A DNA stretch of 64,000 bases. It comes from Euleptes europaea (Eukaryota > Chordata > Lepidosauria > Squamata > Sphaerodactylidae). A program made the position numbers and the translations under genes. The stretch lies in NCBI RefSeq assembly GCF_029931775.1, contig NC_079318.1, forward strand, positions 31,448,159 through 31,512,158, in the 5' to 3' direction. How positions within the stretch are numbered: the stretch's first letter is position 1; every line of letters begins with the position of its first letter. Below, in pieces: positions 34,101 to 46,100 of this stretch. The notes beneath the pieces were generated by a model. That model ran no database searches and had not been told where the DNA came from. It saw only the letters and a list, made by a program, of their open reading frames with translations.

Positions 34101-37100
34101 ATGCTTAAACAAAAACCAGTTGGTCTAGTTAATCCCCTGAAACTCTGGGTCTGCTGCCCTGAGTTCTACCATGCCAGACAGATATGATAAAAATGTAATA
34201 AATGCAAAGGGGTCAGGGTCCGTTTCTTTGATTTGACAGATCATAGCGATTCTTGCTGTAGCAACAACCGTAGGGTTGGATTCGAACTCCCTTCCCTCTA
34301 AAAAAAACGCTGCTCATGGTGGAAGGCTCTCCTGAATAATATGTGATTTGGCATGATAGCAAAGGTGAGGAATTGGGCAAAATCTAGGCTCCTCTTTGTT
34401 CTTATGTGAATAGTAGAGCATTCTCAACGAACAGAGCAAAAGCTTGTGCAAGGGGGGGTGGTTTAACCCAATGCTCCTTCACTGAGCCCCCTTTTTTACT
34501 GGATTTGGATCCAACTCATTGTTTGCATGCTTATGCAGCACTGCTGATGTTCAGTTTGCTGTGTTATTCTCAGCACAATCCCCTGCATGTTTATTCTGAG
34601 TTATATACCTCAGGCAATGGCAAACCGCCTCTGAACGTCTCTTGCCTTGAAAACCCTATAGGGTCGCCATAAGTCAGCTGTAACTTGATGGCAAAAAAAC
34701 CCTCTTCAAAGTAAGTGTGCTTAAGGTTGCGTGTAGCATTAGTCAGATGGGGGAGCTTTCCTGTTAAAAATAGTAATAGTTGTCTTTGTGGTGAAATGAA
34801 CAGTACAAGTTACTTCACTTATCTAAGTCTTGCTTTTGCAATCTTTTACTCATCTCCACACTGGGCTGTTCTCTCTGTCCTGACTTGTTTATGCTAGTCT
34901 GTTCTGGTAAGAGGCTCTCGTGCTTGGTCAGTAAACCTTCCAGCAACACAGCACATTTAGATATTTTTTATTTAGGTTTTTGTATTTATACATAAAATAT
35001 AAATTTTAATAATGTGATTGTGTTGTGTCGCTGGAAGGTTTTTTACCTTACACAATTTTGCTTCTTAATCTAGATTGTTTTGCTGATGCCTTTCAGTTGA
35101 AACTTGCAGGCTTCCCTTGCTTTTCAGCCCCAGGCTTCCTAATTTATGACTGAAGATATTTGTCTTCATGAAAAAAATGTGTGGTGTTGGTGCTACAATT
35201 TTTAAAAAAATCATTTATTCACAAATTGCTGTAATTGTTCTCCAAAGGTTCAGACTGGATGACTGGGATAACAATCAGCATTTGTTACTGTATGTCTTCT
35301 TGTACTGAATTGTTCTTAACAAGTTTCCCACAGTTTCTGGAGACCTTTTATAGTGATTCCTTGGGATAAGGGGCCCCATCTTCCCACAGGCACAGTTGTT
35401 TGTTCTGAAAAAGCATCTTGGGAGAAATATAAGAGTCCACGTTTTATGTAAGAAAGCAACAAAGAAAACCCCCAAATTTAATTTTCAACCTACTTGTTTG
35501 TTAAAGGATTTTACATTTGCCTTTGCTTTCTTCCCTTAACCTACTAGTTAATAACCAAATAGGATGATTAAGGAAAGGGAAGGAGTAGATTGGAAGAAAT
35601 AATGATAGAGTAATCCTTGTAACATTTTTCTTTCCTTGTATTCCTTGTAACACTTTTCTTTCTAATTTCAGGGAAGGCAGAGCTGAAGTCAGAAGTTGAT
35701 ATAATCCTATGTGATGTCAGTGATCCAACCTCTCTTGCTAATATGGCTAAACAAGCAGCTATTGTTCTGAACTGTGTAGGCCCTGTAAGCATCTGACTCT
35801 TTTTACGGGAGTAAACAAAATGTTCTTATGGTGTGCTTTGCAAATAAAGTCCAGTTTGTTTTGCAAGATCATGATTTTGAAAGGGAACATTTTTTAAAAG
35901 CCTTCTAAACTGAAAAGTTTCCTAAATGAATACATCTTAAAGAGAAAATCCTTCTGTCTAATACTATGAAACTGAGACAGATTGTTTAAAAAAAATATGG
36001 GAAACACTTGGTGAAAGAGAAGGGGGTGTACACTGAGAATACAGTTTTTGGCACTTTTTGAAAAAGTTGTAACTACTGCTAGGGTTGCCAACCTCCAGGT
36101 AGTAGCTGGAGATCTCCTGCTATTACAACTGATCTCCAGCCAATAGAGATCAGTTCACCTGGACAAAATGGCCACTTTGGCAATTGGACTCTATGGCATT
36201 GCAGTCCCTCCCCAAACCCCACCCTCCTCAGGCTCCACCCCAAAAACCTCCGCCAGTGGCAAAGAGGAACCTGGCACCCCTAACTACTGCCCTTGTTGGT
36301 TATGTTTAATTGACGTAGAGGCACCAAAAGGAGTTACCTTATTTCCAGCAAGTTTCAGGTTGCTGAAGTGCTGCATTAGATAGATCTCTGTGTAGCATGA
36401 CTGATTGCTGGGAACAATTTGACAGCTCCACCTCTACAGATTGCAAGCCTGGAATTTACCAACTACAATTGAGAAGTCCATTAAGACCCTTTTAAACTGT
36501 GGTAAAGTGATTATAGTAGTTGAACCAATTACTTTCTGTTTCTCTTAATCTGTTATATCATGAACATCTAGCACAAATAATTCTTCATAATATGGCAAAA
36601 ACTAGAGTTTTTTTTTGTTAGCTTATTTTCCTTTGGTTCTTACTGATTATATGTGCAGTTATGAAATATAAATGGCCACTGGATATTTTTTAATGAGTAG
36701 TAATTTATGCTGCTTAAAAGCTGAGTGTTTGTTGTAGTTAATTATGCTAGGATTGTAGCCAGGGAGGGAGAAAATGGGCATGGTTGCTTCATGCTATTGC
36801 AACATTATTTTTGCCCATTCATTCATCCCAGGGTAAAGGTCAGTAATTGAAACTTGCATATGTCCTAGACGAATAAGAAACAGTATGCAAATAGTATGAA
36901 AAATAGCAGTATGTTATTGAAAATATTTATTTGGAGTTCTTAATGAACTCAGGTTAGCTTCTAACATTAAACATAATATGTACATTCAGATAATAATATT
37001 AAAATCATTGTAATGAATAAATAGGGAGCCACTTTAAAAAAAACCTTCTTGCTTATAAAATAGGTTACATTAATTTTTGCTCATTTTATATTCATGCCTG

Positions 37101-40100
37101 GGCTTCTGGATTGACCCTGATAAAGGTGTGATAAATTGCTACGGCATGGTGCTCTGAGACAGACTGGAGGGATGCAATAGCTCCATGATAGAAAAGATTG
37201 GATTTTCTGAGTTTCTGCATACACTCCTTAACATTGTTGTAGACCGATCATGTGGAAAATCTGTTAACCGTGTATTGTCTAACATTGACTATTTCAAGAT
37301 TAGGAAAGCATTTAGTAGATTAATAAATTAGATTGATCTGTTAAAAACCTTTTGTTCAGCTTAAAAGCCTGACCCCTTTTTAAATGGGTAATTCATTCAA
37401 AATACTTTAACACAAGTACTTTCTTTTTTTCTTTTTTCTTAATAAAATTTTTATTGGTTTTTGGGATACAGATTAGAAGAGAGAATGGGAAGGGAAAGGG
37501 AAAACAAGAAGGAACAGTTTTACAAAATATGTAAAAGTACAAGTACTTTCTGAAACTAGATGTCAGGTATTATCTTAGAAGAATCATTCCTTCCTATGTG
37601 AAAAAGAAAGGTGAATTTGTCTTCTAAGGTGGTGCCTGCTGTGACAAAATGTACTTTTCCCCCCAAAACGATTTGTTTCCATGAGATTGGATTTATGTAT
37701 TGCCAAGGGGCAATTGTTCTTTTTCTCTAAGCAATATGCAATGAAAATGGATTTTATTAAGTAGCTTAAGTAGTCTACAGGAAAAACCATCTGCAGAAGA
37801 ATCACTGCAAGAAAATAATATGCATATGTCCCTTCTGCTGTCATGACCTCCTGGGACCTCCATGCAGACTGAAACTGTGGAACAGTGCTGTGCAGCTGGC
37901 TAATTCTAGGGGGATTGTCCATTGTTCTCCAGGGGTTCCCAACAGCTAAAGGGATGTAAGCATATTATTTTCTTGCAGGGATTCTATAGATGTGTTGTTC
38001 TTCAGTAGAATAGTCCCGCTGTACACTGCATTGGTCAGGCCGTACCTGGAGTACTGTGTGCAGTTCTGGAGGCCTCACTTCAAAAAGGATGTGGACAGAA
38101 TGGAGCAGGTGCAGAGGAGAGCGACTAGGATGATTGGAGTCTGGAGACCAAGCCCTACGAGGAAAGGCTGAGAGACTTAGGAATGTTTAGTCTGGAAAAG
38201 AGGAGGTTGGGCGGAGGGAATGATTGCTCTCTTTAAGTATTTGAAAGGCTGTCATTTAGAGGAGGGCAGGGAGCTGTTTCTGTTGGCAGCAGAGGGTAGG
38301 ACTGAACAATGGGTATAAATTATGAGCAGAAAGGTACCAGCTGGACATTAGGGGAAAAACGTAAGTTCAGCTTACCTCGGCTACCTAGGGTGGTGGTGAG
38401 CTCCCTATCTCTGGCAGTCTTCAAGCAGCGGCTGGGTGAACACTTGTCAGGGATGTTTTAGGCTGATCCTGCATTGAGCAGGAGGTTGGACTAGATGACC
38501 TGTATGGCCCCTTCCAATGCTATGAGTCTATGAATACTTAAGCTACTTAATGAAATCTATTTTCCTTCACCATTTATGTGTTCATTATCTGTGTATCTCT
38601 TAAAGGAAAAAAACATTGCTCCATGGCAATACAATTTACTGTATTAGAACTCATATAGTTAATCTGCAAAGATTATTCAAAGTATGTAATATAAATTAGA
38701 TGGTTTGATTTTCCAAATAAGTAATCGGTTTTATTTTGTCCTATAGTACAGATTTTATGGAGAGCCTGTAGTGAAAGCTTGTATTGAGAATGGTGCCAGC
38801 TGTATCGACATTAGTGGTGAACCTCAGGTATGTGGAACTGGGAAAAACAAGTCATTGAGTTTCTGGGATCTTGTTCCTAAATAACCATAATTCTGCACCT
38901 GACCATAAAGCAGGTGTAATACAACATGTTGCTGCGTCTCTGCTTAGGCATCCTGGAATGCTGTGAAGTGGAATCAGTGCATTTCCAAGAATCTATGGAT
39001 GCTCCTGTATATTCTTACAAACATCATTCAGGGCCTCTGGGAAGGCCTGATTTATTGCCCTGCAGTTACAGTTCTTGGTAAATTAGGGAAAAGTGGTATG
39101 TTGTGAGAAGGCTTCTTGATTTACTATGGGGGAGACTAAAACAATCATGTAATCAGTATGTACCTGAGTGTTTAGGCAGCCATCTGTTTTTTGAGTGGAT
39201 ACAGGCAGATCTGCTAATCACTAGTTGAAATACTGAGTACAGTAAAGAGATAGTATATATGTATAAAATTACTTTAGAGTCAAGTGGAGGTGGCAGTGAC
39301 AGTATGGGTTGTTTCTTTATATGAAAGAGAGGAGTTTGTAAATTTTGCACAAATATATACATTTGTGTTGGGCTTTCACTGAATCTAGCCATGCGTGAGC
39401 AGGTAATTGGGAGGGAAGGAGGCATGGTCTAACCCAATCTCATCAGATTTTGGAAGCTAAGCACAGTCGGTACTTGGATTGGAGATCACAAAGGAAGACT
39501 GCAGAGGAAGGCAATGGCAGACCACCTTTGCTTAATTGCTTGTCTTGAAAACCCCTTGCGGGGGTCACCATATATTGGCTGCAACTTGACGGCACTTCAT
39601 ACACACACATACGCACAAGCACTTCATTATTGAACATTTTGATCCTGCTATATAAAACAAATTTCTGAAGCTGCAAAGTAGAATGTCAGTTTGTGAACAG
39701 GATGCAGATAACACAGCTATGACAGTTAGGTTTACCGTGATTAAGGAATCAGATAAAGTACTGTCTGTTTTTTTCCATACAACATTGTTGCATTTCTCTT
39801 TCAGTTTCTGGAAGGAATGTACCTGAATTATAATGACAAGGCTGCAGAAAAAGGGGTATATGTTATTGGAAGCTGTGGCTTTGACTCTATTCCAGCTGAT
39901 ATGGGAGTATTATACACCAGAAACCATTTGAAAGGTGACTCATACTTGATAACTGGTGTAGAAACAGTAATCATGTTTTTTATGTTTTAAATTTTTGAGC
40001 AGGTGCGGAATCATAGTATGCTTGTATTCTTGCCAAAAAGCCTCTTCTTTGTTTATACCCCACTTTTCAACCAGATTGGCTTTCCAAAGCAGCCGACGGT

Positions 40101-43100
40101 TAAAATTTATCACTCTCCTAAAATTGAAGCCAATTGCTGAGATTTACAATTCCATTTGTTTGTTAAGTAGTGTAGCATTTGCTGGGGTCTGTCAGACCCC
40201 TGAGAACCTGGGGCTGTTAGTTGATAGAAATGATGATGGGGGTGCATCACCCCCACCTTCCTGCTGCTGGTGACTTGCAGTACCTGGGTATTAAGTTGTT
40301 CCTGCCTGATATGGGTTCCCTCCTGGATTTGCTGCTGAAAAAAATAAACTTGGTAGCAGTGATTACCATTATTTGGTAAGATCTGATGGGGCTACATATT
40401 TTTCTGAGTGGGGATCTCCATGCACGACACAATGCCAGTGCAAGAAAGGGATGACTGGAGACTTTCCAGGTACAGAAGGAGAGGCCGTTTTCACCAACTC
40501 CCCCCTCATGCTGTTCCTGGGGGCCCCCTGCCCCCAGGAGCAACATTGAGGGGGCATTTGGGGCAGCAGTGCAACGGGGGAAGGTGAGAAGGTTGTGATG
40601 AAATATCTTCCATCAGAGGAAATTTCTGGTAGATCCAGGGCGGGTATTGTTGCCAGTGTTAAATCTAGGAGTAATTACCAGTTGATGTTTGGTACGTTCA
40701 CCTGACAGCATAATGACGATAATACTGAAAAAAAATAGCAACAGGTTAGTCAATATGACAATTAAGTGTAGGATTCCCATGGTATCTTATGTGAATTAAT
40801 TAAAATGTGCTTGTAATCTTAATGTGTATTATTTTATAGTGTAAATACATTTCAATGCCATAATATCAGTTGCTTTACATTGCTTGAACTACAAGTTTGG
40901 TTCTTCTCTATGACCATGAATTCACTCTTTTTCTTAAAGGTACCTTAACTGCAGTTGAAAGTTTCCTGAACGTGAAATCTGGCCCCGAGGTTCGTTAACC
41001 ATTGTTTGCTAAGCTTGTGTTCAGCGTCTATCAGGTTTACAAATTAAAAGCATTACTCTTTGAGAAGGCAATGAAAATTATTTAACCACTTGATTATTAC
41101 ATTGGTGGTGACCGCCTGCAAAACTGTCAAGGATGGCAGAATAACATTCCTGGGCATTTGTTCCTGCATACCTCTGTCAGTACACATGAACACATGAAGC
41201 TGCCTTATACTGAATCAGCCCCTTGGTCCATCAAAGTCAGTATTTTCCACTCAGACCTGCAGTGCTTCTCCAGGGTCTCAGGAAGAAGTCTTTCACATCA
41301 CCTACTTGCCTGGTCCCTTTAACTGGAGATGCCGGGGATCAAACCTGGGACCTTCTGCATGCCAAGCAGAGGCTCTACCACTAAGCCACAGCCCCTCCCA
41401 AGAGTAATACAACATCAGTTTGTGATAATCCAGCCTGAACACTAAGGGTTGGGAAATAAAGAAGAGGTTACTTGTTGCTAATATTGGGAGAACAGCTACT
41501 TGACATTTGTGACATCTGTATACCATTTTCAAAAGAAAAATGAATGGACTGAGAACAATATTTGTACTATAGTAGAAAGAGGAACAAATGCAACATTGAA
41601 GGGCAAAAAAGAACTCTCTCCAGCCCAGTAAAACAGAGTTTTGAACAGAAATGTACTTGATGTCCAGTGGTTACCTACCCCAAGTGGCAACAAATGCCCC
41701 TGTGCTCTTGTCTTCATCATACTCCTTGCAACAAATGATTGTTTCTACTAAAGGAGACTCACTTATAAACTTTGGGAGGTGTGGAAGAGATGATGGCATA
41801 CTGCCTTCTAGCTTAATCTCTGGATCAGTATGTGAATTGTGGTATAATGTGTTTTCACTGCTGTGGCTATTGCTGTTGGTATGCTGAAAGAATTAAAAGT
41901 TTAATTTAGTAGTGCTGCATGTATGACATTTTCACAGGGTTCCTGTATTCATGATGGAACCTGGCAGTCAGCTATTTATGGGCTTGCTGATCAGGATAAT
42001 CTGAAAAAAATCAGAAGGCAAATTGGATACAAACCCCTTCCAGTCGTGGGCACTAAACTGAAGAGAAGGTATAAGAAATTTATGTATGAATTAATGCCTT
42101 TAAGGTTTAATAGTTACCCCTTCCCTTTTGTTTTGTTTTCCTTTTATACCTTCCCTTTTTTGTCCTTTTCCCCTTTTCCTTGTTCCCTCTTCCTGTCCCT
42201 ATTCCTTGGAGGACCTGGGACTTTCTGGGTCGATATTGGTCTCCTGAATATCACCTTAGACTATCCTCACCATCGAGGATATTCTTGTCATTTCTAAGAA
42301 GTGGTTATGGAGTTAGGACACCATCTTGTTAATTTAAACTGGACAACTGGTTTAAAATTGCATGGTTTAATCTTACATTTATATTGTAATATGTTGTGAG
42401 TTGTTATTGTTGGAAGCTGTCCTGAGCCTGGCTTTGCCGGGAAAGGGCAGGGTATAAGATAAATAAAATTTATTAAGGAAAAAAAAGTTTAATAGTTACA
42501 TAAATCATAATGCATTCCCAGTCTGTTGTTTCTGAAAGAAAATACAGCAGGATTAATTTCTTTATAAAGATGCTTGTATTTGAAAGGACAAGACATAACT
42601 AGTGTCTTGGCTCAGAGACTTCAGTGAACTTTATTTTTAATTGTTTTCATTTCTGTTGGCAGAGGTGCATTGTTTTACAGTAACGAATTCTCTCAGTATT
42701 CCATTCCATTCATGGGATCAGATGTCGCTGTTGTAAAAAGAACGCAGCGTTATTTGCACACACATCTCCAGGAGACACCTGTAAGTTTACTTAAATTTTC
42801 ATAAGAGTAGTGTTTATACTGTTTTCAACATGCAGTTATGTGTACGTCAGGGTTTTCCAGTCTTATTCTGCATTTATGGACATCCGGGGAGCTTTTGTTT
42901 TTTTCTTATAGAATGTTATGCCCACTGTACCACTTGTATGGAAGAGTAAATCATGTAAATGAAAAGGTAACAGTGAACAGCAGCAAGGTCTTTCTTGTTC
43001 CTGCAGCAGCAGAGCCCTGGAATTTCTTTTGCAGTCTTGCTTCTCCTTTTTAAAAACAGATCATTTCTTAAGTAGCAGTTGGCTCCCTTTTATGCTACCT

Positions 43101-46100
43101 AGCAGTTGCGTATAACAGTCCTGAGACTGGATGTCTGCTATTTCATTCATCGCACTAACGGGTATAGCTTTCTTCTACATCTGGAACTGCTCTTATATTG
43201 TCCATAATGAAAGGTAATCATATACAGCTAGTTATTTGTCAAGTTGTAGTGTGGGGCTCTGGTCTACGCAGCCCTCAGTTTGTAGTGAAGCTGGGCTCAG
43301 TTCTCAGTGCATTATTGTTGTTGAGATTTGTACAAAAAAATAATATGCACATGAAGTCTTGGCTACAGTTGATTATGCCAGTTTTCTCCTTGGCTTAGGT
43401 GCAGTATGCTGCTTATGCATCTGTGGGAGGCATTGGATCTGTCATTAAATTGATGTTTGCTGGACTTTTATTTCTAATTCTTGTTAAGTTCAACTTTGGA
43501 AGAAAGCTTCTGATCAAAGTAGGTTTGTTTTAAATATTTTAAATACATTGCAGTTTGCTATTCTTATGTATTTTCCTGAAACCAAAACTGGTTCTTCCTG
43601 TTTCAGTATCCTGAGTTTTTCTCTGGAGGATATTTTACAAAGGAAGGGCCCACAGAAAAACAGGTAACTAGTATTTTCATTTTTCATTGATAATGTTTTT
43701 TCACATGCCATGTTTCTAGAAAGTAATAACTAATCAATGATTAGATTAAACAATGATCCCAGGGAGGTGGTGGGAACTGTGAACAGGTGCCTGGAGGCAG
43801 TGTTGGAATAGATGAGGACTAACAAACTGAAACTTAATCCCGATGAAATGGAAGTGCTTCTGGTGAGGGGAAGTTCTAACCCAGGAAATAACTATCTTCT
43901 GTTCTGAATGGGGTTGCACCTCCCCTAAAGTAACTTGCGGGTGCTGCTGGACAGAAAAAATCTTGCTGCTGTGGTGGATGCCCTGGTAACATCAAGATTA
44001 GATTACTGCTGTACGCTTTATGTAGGGCTGCCCATTAAGCCTATCTGGAAGCTGCAGTTGGTACAGAATGCTGAAGCCAGAGTGTTGATTGGAGTGGGTC
44101 GAAAGGACCATATGACTCCAGTCTTGTTCCATCTGCACTGGCTTCCAATTTGCTTCTGGGGTCAATTCAAGGGGCTGGTATTGACCTTTAAAACCCTGTG
44201 TGGCCTGGGACCAATTTAGCTTAAAGACCATCTTCTTCCATATGAACCTACCCGTTCACTCTGGTCACCTTTGGAGGCCATGCTTCAGTTGCCCCACCTT
44301 CTGAGGCTAGATGAGTAGCAACCTGAGAAAGGGGATTTCTTGGTAAAGGTACCAAAACTTTGGAACTCCCTCCCCAGGGAGATTCATCTGTCTCCCTTTA
44401 TCAGTGTCTTCCACCAGCGGGTGAAGACTTTTTTTGTTTGGTTTGGTATATTCCCAGTTAACAGTTATTGACCTTCCTCTCTAGTTTTGATGTTGTATGA
44501 TTGTATTTTTATTGAATTATTTTATATATAATTTTAAAAGACTTTTCATGTTCAGATGTTTTCATGTTCAGTGGCTTGGGGACCCTAATCAGGTGGAAAG
44601 GTGGCATAAAATGGTGTAATAAATAAATAAATAGAACTCCCTCCCCACTCTACAAGATAAAAAATGCAAAACATTGCAGGGTACTGGAGATGTGGCTGAA
44701 TCTCTGGTTTCTTTTATATTCCTTATGAGAAAGTGTCTGTTGGTTATTGATTTCTGGGTAGAAGTTTATATCTAGGTACATTTAGTGCTGGAAACAGTAC
44801 TGATGATTTCAGATGTGAAAGAACTGTTCATGTATGTCCCAATTCTGTGGATTTTCAAATTGGACCTTTAAGCAATGGTTCCTACAGACCGTCCTCATGG
44901 TCAAACAACTGATTTTACAGTTCTGGAAATGCAAATATCCCACCTACCCCCCTCATTTGTATCCAGTTGAACAGAAGGATTTAACTTCTCTGTTTGTCTG
45001 TAGGTTAATGTATTATTTCATACTTATGATGACCACCTGGCAGGATATCTGAACAGCCTGCATAGAGATATTTATTGTTTATGATATTTATTTATACAGC
45101 CTACTATTGGTGTGGGACGTGGAATGGATGGAGAAAGTAGGGAAGAGAGTTTTCAAGTTGGGGTGACTAAAATGAATAATGTCCTTGGGATTGTGGAAGC
45201 TACCACATGCAAGTCGGGCCCTTGAATTTTTTTCACATAGGAGTCATCTTAATTTGTTTTTATTTTTACTTTTTGCAGAATTTATACCCCACTTTTCTGC
45301 TCTCATAAGGGTCATCAAGGTGGCTAACAATGACAACATAACAAAATCACATTAGAAATCCATCAAAACCAACTAAAAAACCACACAGGCATCAAAACAA
45401 TATCAGAATTAAATACATACAAAGACATTAAAAACACAATTAAAACATTGGGCAGGAAGGAGGAATCACTGAACGAATACCATACAAAAAAAGTCTTCAT
45501 CAGCTGGCAGACGATAGCAACAGAAAGGGACAGACAAATCTCCCTGGGGAGAGAATTTCAGAGTTTTGGTGTCATGGCCAAGAAGGCCCTCTCCTGGGTT
45601 GCCACCCGCTTAATTTCAGAAGGCGGGCACCTGAAGCAGGGCCTTCGAAGACAACTGTAGTGGTTGGGTGGGTAGGTGATCCTTCAGGTATGTTGGTCCC
45701 AAGCCATATAGGGCTCTAAAGGTCAACACCAGCACCAGTGCCCAGGAATAAATTGGGAGTCAGGGTAGATGGGCAAGACGAGTGATATGGTCCCTACAAC
45801 CTACTCCACTCAACATCCTAGTCAACCTTTTTCATTCTTTTCTGTCTCAAAGTGAGGTGATAAACTACAACCAGTGATTCTTTCACTTCAAAAACAGACA
45901 TGTGAATTGGGCTGTAATTCAGTGGTATAAGAAATATTGAATTTGTAATACCCAGAGTCTAATAATGTTTATTTCTTGTGTTTTATATTACAGATGGAAG
46001 GGTCATCTTTTGAAATGACCTTTTTGGGTGAGGGATACAGCCCAGGACAAGACCCACAGAAGGGCAAACCAAATGTAAAAATCTGTACGCAAGTGAAGGG

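Larger units (their letters stand above)
30709..35671. other. SCCPDH intron 1
   Basis: Besides the minisatellite and nested MITEs, this 5 kb intron holds a hAT-like MITE (32205-32393), a Penelope-like tail (32640-32760), a GC-rich block of unknown origin (about 32940-33350), a MIR-like trace (33390-33510) and a Sauria-type SINE tail (34604-34708). No alternative exon was recognised. Confidence 0.7.
35785..38746. other. SCCPDH intron 2
   Basis: The intron holds the MITE at 36080-36281 and the CR1 3' end at 38005-38535. The parts 36.3-38.0 kb are AT-rich, with a T-rich tract near 37420-37460 and nothing else recognised. Confidence 0.6.
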
